Origin: DASXHZ01 sp036488085
GTDB lineage: Bacteria > Acidobacteriota > Thermoanaerobaculia > Gp7-AA8
DNA length: 64,000 nucleotides
NCBI GenBank assembly: GCA_036488085.1
Contig: DASXHZ010000058.1
Coordinates: 62,001-126,000, forward strand
Reading direction: 5' to 3'
Shown here: one piece after another, positions 25,059-33,874 of the stretch
Layout of the letters: every line of letters starts with the position of its first letter
Numbering within the stretch: position 1 is the stretch's first letter
Position numbers and translations under genes: made by a program
The notes under the pieces: model-generated
Told to the model about the DNA's origin: nothing
Databases searched by the model: none
The model's input: the letters and a program-made list of their open reading frames with translations, nothing else

Positions 25059-26180
25059 ATGCGGATTTATCTGGATAACAACGCGACGACGGCGATCCAC
25101 CCGGACGTGCTCATCACGCTCGACACGATGTTGCGGAACGTCTTTGGAAACGCCTCGTCCATTCATAAAGAAGGCCAGACCGCACGGCAGGTGATCGAGG
25201 ACGCGCGCGAGTCGGTGGCGCGCTTGGTCGGCGCCGACGCACGCGAGATCGTCTTTACCAGCGGCGGTACCGAGTCTAACAACGCCGCGATTTTTGGCGC
25301 GGTCTCCACGCTCGGAATTCATCACATCGTGACAACCGCCATCGAGCATCCGTCGGTGCTCGAACCGGTGGAGGAGCTGCGCCGCCGCGGCCACGACGTC
25401 GTTCTCGTGCCGCCGTCACGAAACGGTGTCGTCGACGCGCAGCAAGTCATCGACGCGATTCGCAGCGATACGCGGCTCGTCACGGTGATGCTCGCGAACA
25501 ACGAGACGGGCGTCATTCAGCCGGTCGCGGAGATCGCGCGTGCCTGCCGCGAACGGGGAGTCCACTTCCACTGCGACGCGGTGCAGGCGGCGGGAAAGAT
25601 CGGCCTCGACGTGCAGGCGCTCGGCGTCGACACGCTGTCGCTCTCGGCGCACAAGATACACGCGCCGAAGGGCATCGGCGCGCTCTACGTCCGGCGCGGA
25701 ACGAAGATGCAGACGCATCTCTTCGGCGGCGCGCAGGAGCGGCGCCGCCGCGCGGGGACGGAGAACGTGCCGCTCGCCGCCGCGTTCGGCGTCGCCGCGG
25801 CGCTGGCGGGCGAATCGGAGTTCAAGCGCGAAGTCGCCGCTCTCCGCGATCGCTTCGAGTCGCTCATCGCAGACCTGGGCGTCACGGTCAACGGAGCCGC
25901 CGTTCCGCGCGTCCCGAACACGTCCAGCGTCACGTTCCACGACGCGGACGGAGAGGGGATCGTGATCGGCCTCGATCTCAACGGCATCGCGACTTCCACA
26001 GGCTCCGCCTGTTCCTCCGGGCGCATCGAGCCGTCGCACGTGCTGGTCGCGATGGGGCTGCCGGCCGGGGACGCGAAAGGGACGGTCCGCTTTTCCCTGA
26101 GCCGCCTCACGACCGGCGGAGAGATCGACACTACGGTCGCGGTTTTACGGGAAGTTGTTTCGCGTGTGAGAAAAGTTTGA
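25059..26180 (+). CDS. Cysteine desulfurase (NifS/IscS family), second copy
   Basis: A 373-residue class V PLP enzyme beginning MRIYLDNNATT. It has GGTESNN, the PLP lysine K199 in LSAHKIHAPKG and the catalytic cysteine C318 in STGSACSSG. ATG 25059 was chosen over GTG 25050 because it gives the standard N-terminus. It shares chemistry with the enzyme at 1797, but sequences such as AQERRRRAGTEN place it nearer the IscS/NifS core. No scaffold or mnmA gene is adjacent. The DUF4388 gene follows 27 bp later. Confidence 0.9.
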   Translation: MRIYLDNNATTAIHPDVLITLDTMLRNVFGNASSIHKEGQTARQVIEDARESVARLVGADAREIVFTSGGTESNNAAIFGAVSTLGIHHIVTTAIEHPSVLEPVEELRRRGHDVVLVPPSRNGVVDAQQVIDAIRSDTRLVTVMLANNETGVIQPVAEIARACRERGVHFHCDAVQAAGKIGLDVQALGVDTLSLSAHKIHAPKGIGALYVRRGTKMQTHLFGGAQERRRRAGTENVPLAAAFGVAAALAGESEFKREVAALRDRFESLIADLGVTVNGAAVPRVPNTSSVTFHDADGEGIVIGLDLNGIATSTGSACSSGRIEPSHVLVAMGLPAGDAKGTVRFSLSRLTTGGEIDTTVAVLREVVSRVRKV

Positions 26181-26207
26181 TCTCTCTGTGGTGAAATACC
26201 GCGTCCG

Positions 26208-27341
26208 ATGTCCGAGTCCCCCATTCTTCAGGGTGATTTGTCCCGCGTCCACCTCCCGGACGTCCTCAGCTTCGTCTCGATGATCCGCAGGAGCGGGAAG
26301 CTCGTACTGCGGAGCAGCGCGATGGAGCGCACCCTGGTTTGGAAGGACGGCGACATCGTCTTCGCTACCTCGAACTCGCCCGAGGACTCGCTCGGGTTGT
26401 TCCTCCTCAGAAACGGCAAGATCAGTCAGCAGCAGTACGACGAGTCGAAGCGCCGCGTAACGGCGCAGGTCCGCCACGGAAAGCTGCTCGTCCAGATGGG
26501 CGCCATCTCACCGAAGGATCTCTGGTGGGGCGTCAAGAATCAGGCGCTCGACATCATCTACCAGCTCTTCCACTGGCAGTCGGGGACGTTCGAGTTCGTG
26601 GAGACCATGGAGGAGATCTCGAGCGAGAAGATCGTCCTGTCGCTCCACACTTCGAGCGTGATCATGGAGGGCATCCGCCGGCTCGACGAGTCGGCGCGCA
26701 TCCGCGAGAAGGTCCCGAACCTCGATGTCGTCTTCATGAAGATCCCGGGAGTGACGCCAGACTTCGACGCGCTCGAGATGAGCGATTCCGAGGTCGCGGT
26801 GTACAACGACATCGACGGCATGAGGAGCGTGCGCCACCTCATTGCACAGGCGAACGACCTGACGGAGTTCGACGTCACTCGCATCCTCTTCCAACTCGTA
26901 TCCGCGCGGCTCATCGAGCCGGCGCCGGAGGAGAAGTCGTTCCGGCCGGTCTTCCTGGACGTCGAGGACTCGCCGGAGCTGCTGAAGGTGATCTCCACCT
27001 ACAACGACATGTTCGGCCGGCTCTATGACGCGCTCCAGCGCGCGGTCGGCGAGGATCAGGCGCGGGACATCTTCATGACGGCGTTGCAGCAGGCGGAGGG
27101 CGACGACCTCTGGAGCGGCGTCTTCTTCGATCAGTACGGCCGCTTCGACGAGAATATGCTCATCGCGAACATCTCCGAGCTCCCGTTCGAGCGCCGGAAA
27201 GCCGCGCTCGACGAGGGGTTGAACACGCTCCTCTCGGTGGAGCTGTTCGAGGTCTCGCAGCACCTCGACGCCGCCGGGAAGGTCGATGTCTTCCGCTTCA
27301 TCAGCGATCAGAAGGCGAGCCTGGAACGCGTCGGAGCGTAG
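26208..27341 (+). CDS. DUF4388 domain protein
   Basis: A 377-residue cytoplasmic protein. Its first about 110 residues match the DUF4388 (PATAN-like) pattern: LQGDLSRVHLPDVLSFVSMI, RSGKLVLRS, VWKDGDIVFATSNS and a second part LLVQMGAISPKDLWWGVKNQ. The C-terminal two thirds are helical with DVTRILFQLVSARLIEPAP, resembling a winged-helix followed by helices. DUF4388 proteins often accompany two-component or cyclic-di-GMP systems, but no partner is adjacent here. It precedes lgt by 19 bp. Confidence 0.8.
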   Translation: MSESPILQGDLSRVHLPDVLSFVSMIRRSGKLVLRSSAMERTLVWKDGDIVFATSNSPEDSLGLFLLRNGKISQQQYDESKRRVTAQVRHGKLLVQMGAISPKDLWWGVKNQALDIIYQLFHWQSGTFEFVETMEEISSEKIVLSLHTSSVIMEGIRRLDESARIREKVPNLDVVFMKIPGVTPDFDALEMSDSEVAVYNDIDGMRSVRHLIAQANDLTEFDVTRILFQLVSARLIEPAPEEKSFRPVFLDVEDSPELLKVISTYNDMFGRLYDALQRAVGEDQARDIFMTALQQAEGDDLWSGVFFDQYGRFDENMLIANISELPFERRKAALDEGLNTLLSVELFEVSQHLDAAGKVDVFRFISDQKASLERVGA

Positions 27342-27360
27342 TTCCCACTATCATCCGCGT

Positions 27361-28164
27361 GTGTATCCGACACTCGTAAAGTTCGGCAACTTCGAAATCA
27401 CCACGTTCGGCCTGATGATGTTCCTCGCGTTCGTCGCGGCCGGATGGGTGCTCACGCGCCAGTTCCGCCGCTACGGCCTCTCCGACGATCTCGCGTCGAC
27501 GATGGTGATGGCGGCGGCGATCGGCGGGATCGTCGGCGCGAAGGTCTACTACGCGATCCTCTATCACTCGTGGGCCGAGCTCTTCTCCCGCGCGGGGCTC
27601 GTCTGGTACGGAGGGCTCCTCGGCGGCGCGGTCGCCTGCTCGTTCGTCATCGTCCGCAACAAGGTCGATTTCCTCGTCGCCGCCGACGCTGCCGCTCCCG
27701 CGCTCGCAATCGGCTATGCGTTGGGACGCATCGGATGCCTTCTCGTCGGCGACGACTACGGCGCACCGACGAACGGCTGGTGGGGCATCGCCTTCCCGAA
27801 AGGCTCGCCGCCGACGACTGCGTACTCGCTCCGCGAGTTCGGCGTGCACGTCAGTCCCGCGATTCCCGACAATGCGGTGCTGAGAGTGCATCCCACCCAG
27901 ATCTACGAGTCGCTCTCCGCGTTCGTCATGTTCCTGATCCTGATGCGCGTCGAGTCGCGTCCGCACCGGAAGGGCACAGCCTTCGCGCTCTTCCTCATCC
28001 TCATGGGCATCGAACGCTTCCTCGTCGAAATCGTCCGCGCCAAAGACGACCGCTTCCTCGGCCCGTTCACCATCGCCCAACTGATCAGCGTTTTGATCGT
28101 GGTGATTGGGATTGTGTTGCTGTCTCGCTCTTCGCGCCGTGCTGACTCGTTTCCGTCATCCTGA
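27361..28164 (+). CDS. lgt: Prolipoprotein diacylglyceryl transferase family protein
   Basis: A 267-residue inner-membrane enzyme that should put a diacylglyceryl group on lipobox cysteines. It has about seven membrane spans, VWYGGLLGG, the signature region GRIGCLLVGDDYG (the usual GRxGNFxNxE is changed after the glycine), VHPTQIYES and GIERFLVEIVR. GTG 27361 opens the usual first strand YPTLVKFGNFEI. The gene's last five codons and stop lie inside the left arm of an intergenic inverted repeat (28151). Several lipoproteins in this window are plausible substrates. Confidence 0.8.
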   Translation: MYPTLVKFGNFEITTFGLMMFLAFVAAGWVLTRQFRRYGLSDDLASTMVMAAAIGGIVGAKVYYAILYHSWAELFSRAGLVWYGGLLGGAVACSFVIVRNKVDFLVAADAAAPALAIGYALGRIGCLLVGDDYGAPTNGWWGIAFPKGSPPTTAYSLREFGVHVSPAIPDNAVLRVHPTQIYESLSAFVMFLILMRVESRPHRKGTAFALFLILMGIERFLVEIVRAKDDRFLGPFTIAQLISVLIVVIGIVLLSRSSRRADSFPSS

Positions 28165-28417
28165 GCTTGGCGGAGCGGCGAAGCCCGTATGTAGGGTGCG
28201 GCTCTTAGCCGCACCACGGCCGGCTAAGAGCCGGCCCCTACACAACCCCGCAGCATCCGCGAAATCTCCCCTCGTCATCCTGAGTCGCCGAAGCCGCGAA
28301 GCGGCGCAGGACGGCGAAGGAACTCAAGATGTGAGGCAGGAGCCACATGCAGCGCATTCTGAGATCCTTCGCTGCGCTACGCGGCTTCGCCGCTCCGCCA
28401 AGCTCAGGATGACGGAA
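28151..28417. repeat. Composite intergenic inverted-repeat patch
   Basis: The outer arms at 28151-28185 and 28383-28417 are perfect 35-bp inverted complements. The left one begins TTCCGTCATCCTGAGCTTGG and includes the end of lgt. Nested at 28190-28211 and 28221-28242 is a second inverted repeat (TGTAGGG...CCCTACA, 20 of 22 matching). Further copies of CATCCTGAG occur at about 28274, and CTCAGGATG at about 28437. The remainder to 28524 contains more partial copies and no gene. Confidence 0.8.
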
Positions 28418-28524
28418 CGAGATTTCTTCACAGCCTCTCAGGATGACGGAGTTGTTTGTGCATCGCCGTTTGGACTGACCCGCGCGGTGTAACCGGAGAT
28501 CCTTCCGCTGCGCTGCGCTCCGCG

Positions 28525-29583
28525 TCAGGATCGACTCTTGCGAGCCTTGGCGACGATCGCCTTCCCCCGCGCGTCGCTGACGCTGTTGTTCATCACCTCG
28601 GCCTGCTGGGCGTTGAGCTTCGCGCCTTTCGCGACGAGGGCGTCGGCGGCGTCGAAGCGGCTCATCACAAGGGCGATCATGAGCGGCGTCATGCTGCTGC
28701 CGTTCATCGCGTTGACGTCGGCGCCTGCCGCGAGGAGGCGGTTCACGACTTTGGCGCCGCAGTACTGCGCCGCGGTGATGAGGGGCGTGTTGGCGTTGTC
28801 GTCTTTCCGCTTCACGTCGGCGCCTTTGGTGACGAGGAGGTCGACGACGTTGGCGATCAGGTCCGTCTCGCCTTCGCGCGAGCAGCCGGTCATCGCCGCG
28901 AGGAGCGGCGTATCGTTGCCGCCCTCGCCGTCGACCGGCACGCCGGCTTTGAGGAGCTGTTTCACGTCCTCGTAGTTCGCTTCGAACGCGGCTCGATGGA
29001 GCGAGTCGGCAGACACGTCGATCTCGCGGATGCGCAGGTACTCCAGCGCGTCTTTCTCTCCCTCGGCACTCTTCGGCTTGAGGGTCGCCGCCGGCGAGTC
29101 GGTGCGCATCGACGAGATGTAGTTCTGCAGGATTTCGCCGCGGCTCTTCACGTAGTCGTCGGAGTCTTTGAGCGCCATCGCGGTGACCTGGTCCAGCGCG
29201 TCGCGCGACGCGCCCATGTCGCGTAACCCGAGAATCGCGTCGCCGCGGAGGAACGTCGAGTTCGAGCGGTTCGCGGCGATCGAGAGGAGGATCGGCGTCA
29301 TCTGCGCGATGACGTACTCCTTCACGGCGGCCGGACTCGTGCCGTTCGCGCGTCCGAGGTCGATGATCGCCGAGACCAGATGTTTCTGGTCGTCGTCATC
29401 TTTCGACGTGCGGAGCATCTCGATGAGCGGCCCGATGTCGCGCGCCGCATCGACGTTGCCGGCTTCGATCGCCTCCTTCGCGCGGTCGGTGAGTTTGCCG
29501 ACCTTCCCGGACTGATCCGCGAACGCGGAGTGGGCGAGGAGTGCTACGAGTCCGAGGATGCCGAGAGCCCGCATCGATCGCAT
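28525..29583 (-). CDS. Secreted ankyrin-repeat protein
   Basis: A 352-residue protein with signal MRSMRALGILGLVALLAHSAFA. ATG 29583 was chosen because AGGAG sits 8 bp upstream. Residues about 23-190 are helical (HEAT-like, FLRGDAILGLRDMGASRDAL). From about 200 come four ankyrin repeats with typical ends: DSLHRAAFEANYEDVKQLLK, NTPLITAAQYCGAKVVNRLL and MTPLMIALVMSRFDAADALV. It probably mediates protein binding outside the cytoplasm. It is divergent from aroC with 34 bp between starts. Confidence 0.82.
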   Translation of the reverse strand: MRSMRALGILGLVALLAHSAFADQSGKVGKLTDRAKEAIEAGNVDAARDIGPLIEMLRTSKDDDDQKHLVSAIIDLGRANGTSPAAVKEYVIAQMTPILLSIAANRSNSTFLRGDAILGLRDMGASRDALDQVTAMALKDSDDYVKSRGEILQNYISSMRTDSPAATLKPKSAEGEKDALEYLRIREIDVSADSLHRAAFEANYEDVKQLLKAGVPVDGEGGNDTPLLAAMTGCSREGETDLIANVVDLLVTKGADVKRKDDNANTPLITAAQYCGAKVVNRLLAAGADVNAMNGSSMTPLMIALVMSRFDAADALVAKGAKLNAQQAEVMNNSVSDARGKAIVAKARKSRS

Positions 29584-29617
29584 GGTGACGCTCCTTTGTG
29601 TTTGTGCGTGAATCATA

Positions 29618-30793
29618 ATGGCTGCGATGTCGCGGTTCACCTTCGTTTCGGCCGGCGAGTCGCACGGCCCGCAGCTCACCGTCATCGTCACCGGAATGCC
29701 GGCGGGCGTGTGTCTCGATCGCGACCGGATCAATCTCGACCTGAAGCGCCGCCAGCATGGCTACGGGCGCGGCGGCCGGATGAAGATCGAGTCGGATGAG
29801 GTGGAGATCGCCGGCGGCGTGCGCGGAGGCGAGACGCTCGGATCGCCGATCGCGATCGTGGTCCGCAATCGCGACTACGAAAACTGGCGCGGCGCGATGG
29901 ATCCGTGGACGCTCGATGAAGCGGAGACGAAGAAACGCCGCGTGCACGCGCCGCGTCCCGGCCATGTCGATCTGATCGGCGGCATGAAGTACGACCGCCG
30001 CGACCTCCGCGACGTCCTCGAACGCGCGTCGGCTCGCGAGACCGCTTCCCGCGTTGCCGCCGGCGCGATCGGGAAGGAGCTCCTGCGCCACTTCGGCATC
30101 GAGATCCGTTCGGGGGTCGTCTCGGTGGGTGACGCCGGCGATCCCGACTACGCACCAAGCTGGGACGAGCTGGCCGCAGTCGACGACGAGTCGCCGCTCC
30201 GCGCCGTCAACCGCGAACACGAGCCGGCAATGATCGCTGCCGTCGATCGCGCGCGCGAGCTCGGCGAGACGCTCGGCGGAACGATCGTCGCCGCCGCCCG
30301 CGGCGTTCCGATTGGTCTCGGGTCATACGTTCAATGGACGGAGAAGCTCGACGGCCGCATCGCGCAGGCGATTCTGTCGATCCACGCCGTGAAAGCCGTC
30401 TCGATCGGCGACGGCGTCGCGAACGCCCGCCGCCTCGGCTCCGAGGTGCACGACCCGATCGAGTTCGACGGCGCGTACAAGCGGACCTCGAATCGCGCCG
30501 GCGGTCTCGAAGGCGGTGTCACGAACGGTGAGGACGTCGTCGTCCGTGCCTACATGAAGCCGATCTCCACGCTCCGCCGCGGCCTGCCGTCGGTCGACAT
30601 CGAGACGCACGAGGCGCACCGCTCGCAGTGGGAGCGGAGCGACGTCACTGCCGTGCCGGCCTGCGGCGTCGTCTGCGAGGCGATGCTCGCGATCGCCCTG
30701 GCCGACGCCATGCGCGAGAAGTTCGGCGGCGACTCCCTCGCCGAGATGCGCCGCAACTACGACGCCTACATCGCACAGCTCGCGCGCTTCTGA
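29618..30793 (+). CDS. aroC: Chorismate synthase
   Basis: A 391-residue FMN-dependent enzyme for the last shikimate step, from EPSP to chorismate. Signature blocks are VSAGESHGPQLT near the N-terminus, LKRRQHGYGRGGRM, RPGHVDLIG, RASARETASRVAAGA and EGGVTNGEDVVVRAYMKPI. A second ATG at 29627 gives MSRFTFVSAGESHG and may be the true start; neither has a clear ribosome-binding site. It feeds the aromatic block that starts 3 kb downstream. A perfect 12-bp hairpin without a T-run (30806-30834) follows the stop. Confidence 0.93.
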   Translation: MAAMSRFTFVSAGESHGPQLTVIVTGMPAGVCLDRDRINLDLKRRQHGYGRGGRMKIESDEVEIAGGVRGGETLGSPIAIVVRNRDYENWRGAMDPWTLDEAETKKRRVHAPRPGHVDLIGGMKYDRRDLRDVLERASARETASRVAAGAIGKELLRHFGIEIRSGVVSVGDAGDPDYAPSWDELAAVDDESPLRAVNREHEPAMIAAVDRARELGETLGGTIVAAARGVPIGLGSYVQWTEKLDGRIAQAILSIHAVKAVSIGDGVANARRLGSEVHDPIEFDGAYKRTSNRAGGLEGGVTNGEDVVVRAYMKPISTLRRGLPSVDIETHEAHRSQWERSDVTAVPACGVVCEAMLAIALADAMREKFGGDSLAEMRRNYDAYIAQLARF

Positions 30794-30805
30794 TCCGCTC
30801 CTGGC

Positions 30806-30834
30806 GCTTCTGTGTGGTTCTGCCACACAGAAGC
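30806..30834. other. Perfect hairpin after aroC
   Basis: A 12-bp stem (GCTTCTGTGTGG, 30806-30817, with its complement at 30823-30834) and a 5-nt loop TTCTG lie 12 bp after the aroC stop. No T-run follows on either strand, so termination would have to be non-canonical. It may instead stabilise the mRNA 3' end. It directly abuts the repeat array at 30835. Confidence 0.5.
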
Positions 30835-31217
30835 CAGTCTGCAGCCCGCAAACGCGGAGTTGCACCCTGCATCCGCCAGTCTGCAGCCCGCAAACCCGCA
30901 GTTGCAGCCTGCATACGGCGGTCTGCACCGCCGCACACACGGGGATGCAGCCTGCATACGGCGGTCTGCACCGCCGCGCACACCGGGATGCACCCTGCAT
31001 ACGGCGGTCTGCACCCCCGCACACACCGCGATGCGGCCTGCAACCGGCGGTCTGCGCCCCCGCACACGCCGGGATGCAGCCTGCATACGGCGGTCTGCAC
31101 CCCGCAGACACCGGGATGCGCCCTGCATACGGCGGTCTGCACCCCGCAGACACCGAGATGCACCCTTGCATACGGCGGTCTGCACCCCGCAGACACCGAG
31201 ATGCACCCTGCATCCGG
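30835..31217. repeat. 42/43-bp tandem array (2 x 21 bp), array 2
   Basis: Nine units start at 30835, 30877, 30919, 30962, 31005, 31048, 31091, 31133 and 31176, alternating 42 and 43 bp. The core words are CGGTCTGCACC in the first half and CCTGCATACGG at the end. Each unit is itself two related halves of about 21 bp. The middle and right units are most alike. No spacers exist, so it is not CRISPR. The 138 bp from 31217 to the next gene contain nothing recognised. Confidence 0.9.
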
Positions 31218-31354
31218 CGGGCGACGGCGTGCATCGCGAGGTGTGCTCCGTGCAACTGGCGATTTCCCCGCCGCATCTGAGGTGTGGCGACGGCAATCTT
31301 GCCGGCGACGGTCGCCAGACAGAAGCGGCGGGTTCGGTCATACTCGTTCGCGGC

Positions 31355-32458
31355 ATGCGGCATCTGTTTCCGGTCACGAAAAACCTCGTCTACTTCAACC
31401 ACGCGGCCGTTGGGCCGCTGTCGACGCGGGCGGCCGAGGCGATGGAGCGGTTCGTCCGCGACCAGCGCGACTACGGGGCCTTGCACTGGCGGGAGTGGTA
31501 CGCCGAATACGACCGTTTCCGCGAGTCGGCGGCGCGGCTGTTGAACGCCGAGCCGGGCGAGATCGCGATCCTGAAGAACACGAGCGAGGCGCTCTCGTTC
31601 GTGGCGCAGGGGATCCGCTGGCGCGCCGGAGACAACGTGGTCACGACCGCGCTGGAGTTCCCACCGAACGTCTCGCCATGGCGCAGTCTCGAGCCGCGGG
31701 GAGTCGAGACGCGCGTCGCGAAGAATGCGACGGTCGCGGAGATCGCGCCGCTGGTCGACGAGCGGACGCGTGTCGTCACGGTCGCATCGGTCGCGTTCCA
31801 CAACGGCTTCGTGGCGGACCTCGACGCCATCGGCGATTTCTGCGCCGAACGTCAAATTCTCTTCTGTGTGGATGCCATCCAGTCCCTCGGCATGCTGCCG
31901 CTCGACGTCCGCCGCGCCAAGATCTCCTTCCTCGGCGCCGACTCGCACAAGTGGATCTGCGGTCCCGAGGGGGCGACCATCTTCTTCGTGGCGCGGGAGC
32001 AGATCGAGGAGCTGGACGTCTTCGAGCACGGCTGGACGAACGTGGTGCGTCGCGGCGCCAGCTTTCTCGATGCATCGACGCAACTTGTACCCGACGCGAA
32101 GCGCTTCGAGGCGGGATCGCTGAACAGCGGCGGCATCCACGCCGCCCGCGCCGCGATCGACCTCTTGCTGGAGGTGGGAATCGACGAGATCGCTCAGCGC
32201 GTCATCGCGGTGGCCACGTCCCTGGCAGACGGATTGGAGTCGATCGGCTACCGCGTCGTGCGCCCGATCCGCTCCGGAATCGTCGCCGCCGCTCCACAGG
32301 GAGTAGACGGCCGCGAGTTGCTCCGCCTCCATGGCGAGCTCGAAAAAGAGCGTGTGATCTGCTCTCCGCGCGAAGGGATGCTGCGGTTTTCGCCGCATTT
32401 CTACAACACCACCGAAGAGGCGGAACGCGTCGTCGAGGTACTGAGCCGGTTACACTAG
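31355..32458 (+). CDS. Class V aminotransferase-fold PLP enzyme
   Basis: A 367-residue PLP enzyme with NLVYFNHAAVGP at the start, KNTSEALSFVAQG, CVDAIQSLG and the PLP lysine K199 in GADSHKWICGPEG. The C-terminal region that carries the catalytic cysteine of SufS-type desulfurases reads REGMLRFSPHFYNT, with no cysteine. It is therefore more likely a lyase, epimerase or aminotransferase than a desulfurase. ATG 31355 gives the usual lead-in. rmuC starts 4 bp after its stop. The substrate is unknown. Confidence 0.82.
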   Translation: MRHLFPVTKNLVYFNHAAVGPLSTRAAEAMERFVRDQRDYGALHWREWYAEYDRFRESAARLLNAEPGEIAILKNTSEALSFVAQGIRWRAGDNVVTTALEFPPNVSPWRSLEPRGVETRVAKNATVAEIAPLVDERTRVVTVASVAFHNGFVADLDAIGDFCAERQILFCVDAIQSLGMLPLDVRRAKISFLGADSHKWICGPEGATIFFVAREQIEELDVFEHGWTNVVRRGASFLDASTQLVPDAKRFEAGSLNSGGIHAARAAIDLLLEVGIDEIAQRVIAVATSLADGLESIGYRVVRPIRSGIVAAAPQGVDGRELLRLHGELEKERVICSPREGMLRFSPHFYNTTEEAERVVEVLSRLH

Positions 32459-32462
32459 TCGC

Positions 32463-33776
32463 ATGTTGACGACGATCGTTGTTCTCGTCGCCATCGTTGC
32501 GATGGCGGGTGTGTGGGTGTGGGCGCAGCGGGCGATTGCAGAGCGCGATCTGGCAGTCGTCGAACGAGCGAAGGCCGAAGCGCGCGCCCTGGAGCTCCAG
32601 AGGCGGCTCGACGAAGCGCAGCAGGCGCGCGTCGTGGCGGAATCGAAGGCGCAGCATCTCGAGTCGTCGCGCGAGCAGATCGAAAGCACGTTCGTGGCGC
32701 TCGCGCAGCGCGCGTTCCAGCAGGTCGGCGAGTCGCTCGTGACCACCAGCAAGACGCAGATCAACGGCTCGCTCGATACGAAGAAGGCGGAGATCGACGC
32801 CCTGCTCAAGCCGCTGCGCGAGATGATCGAGTCCTACCGCGGCGAGCTGACGAAGAGCGAGCACGTGCGGAACGAGGTCTACGGCGGACTGCAGGAGCAG
32901 ATCCGCGCGCTGATGACGGCGAACGAGGCGTCCTACCGCGAGGCGTCGCGGCTCGCGAACGCGCTGCAGTCGCCGACCGTCCGCGGCTCGTGGGGCGAGT
33001 CGTCGCTCCGGCGCTGCATCGAGCTCGCCGGCATGAGCGAGTTCTGCGACTTCACCGTCCAGGAGACGTTCTTCGACGACGAAGGACGCCGCCGCCGGCC
33101 CGACGTCGTCGTGCAGCTCCCGAACACGCGAATGATCGCGATCGACGCGAAGGTGCCGCTGGAGGACTACACCCACGCCGCCAACGAGACGGACGACCTG
33201 CGCCGCCGTGAGTTTCTGGCGGCGCACGCCAAGACGGTGCGGCGCCACATCGACTCGCTCAGCAAGCGCGAATATCAGGCGGCCATCAGCGACACGCTCG
33301 ACTTCGTCGTCCTCTTCGTGCCGGGCGAGCATTTCCTGTCCGCCGCACTGGTGACCGATCCGACCATCTTCGACTACGCCGCCGACAAGAAGATCTACCT
33401 CGCGTCTCCGACCGTGCTCCTCCCGCTGCTCCGCGCGATCAACGCCGGATGGAAGGCGGAGCGGACGGAAGAGAACGCGAAGAAGATGCACGACGCGGGC
33501 GTGGAGCTGTTCAACCGCTTCGTGAAGGTGATGGAGCACATCCAGAACGTCGGCCGCGCGCTGGCGAGCACGGTCGAGAAGTACAACGGCGCCATCGGCT
33601 CGATCGACCGCATGCTCTGGCCGAAGGGCGAAGAGATGCAGCGGATGGCCGGCAGCGGCAAGGACCTCGGCGACCTCAAACAGCTCGAGGTCATTCCGCT
33701 GGAGTCGACGAAGCTGCGGCTCACGATGCAGGCGAGCGAGCCCGGCGAAGTCGTTCCTTTACGCAGCGCGGAATGA
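32463..33776 (+). CDS. rmuC: DNA recombination protein RmuC family
   Basis: A 437-residue protein with an N-terminal membrane anchor (MLTTIVVLVAIVAMAGVWVWA), a coiled coil over about residues 25-150 rich in Arg, Glu and Ala, and the RmuC nuclease-like domain: PTVRGSWGESSLRRCIELAG, RRRRPDVVVQLPN, MIAIDAKVPLEDY and KKIYLASPTVLLPLLRAI. The family is linked to limiting inversions at short inverted repeats. That is interesting beside so many palindromes, though no functional link is shown. It is the first gene upstream of trpG, with 98 bp between. Confidence 0.9.
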   Translation: MLTTIVVLVAIVAMAGVWVWAQRAIAERDLAVVERAKAEARALELQRRLDEAQQARVVAESKAQHLESSREQIESTFVALAQRAFQQVGESLVTTSKTQINGSLDTKKAEIDALLKPLREMIESYRGELTKSEHVRNEVYGGLQEQIRALMTANEASYREASRLANALQSPTVRGSWGESSLRRCIELAGMSEFCDFTVQETFFDDEGRRRRPDVVVQLPNTRMIAIDAKVPLEDYTHAANETDDLRRREFLAAHAKTVRRHIDSLSKREYQAAISDTLDFVVLFVPGEHFLSAALVTDPTIFDYAADKKIYLASPTVLLPLLRAINAGWKAERTEENAKKMHDAGVELFNRFVKVMEHIQNVGRALASTVEKYNGAIGSIDRMLWPKGEEMQRMAGSGKDLGDLKQLEVIPLESTKLRLTMQASEPGEVVPLRSAE

Positions 33777-33874
33777 CGTGTTACCCTCCGCCGCCATGAT
33801 GACCAAGTCCCTTCCTCAGGAGAACGAGTCGATGACGGTCGACTCGCGTCTTTGGCTCTGCCGCTAGCCAAGCT

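Noticed and set aside
30806..30834. Rho-independent terminator after aroC
   Set aside because: The stem is perfect, but no T-run follows on either strand; kept only as a hairpin.
30835..31217. CRISPR-like array
   Set aside because: Units are adjacent with no unique spacers, vary in sequence, and no cas gene is present.
30645..31280. Open frames with Cys-rich or GGLH repeats on both strands over the array
   Set aside because: Open frames on both strands are a by-product of GC-rich repeats with a period near a multiple of 3; there is no ribosome-binding site and unit-length changes shift the frame.
31355..32458. Third cysteine desulfurase
   Set aside because: The PLP lysine is present but the catalytic cysteine region lacks a cysteine.
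33796..33867. Tryptophan leader peptide for an attenuator before trpG
   Set aside because: Only one Trp codon, and no terminator or alternative hairpins lie between it and trpG.
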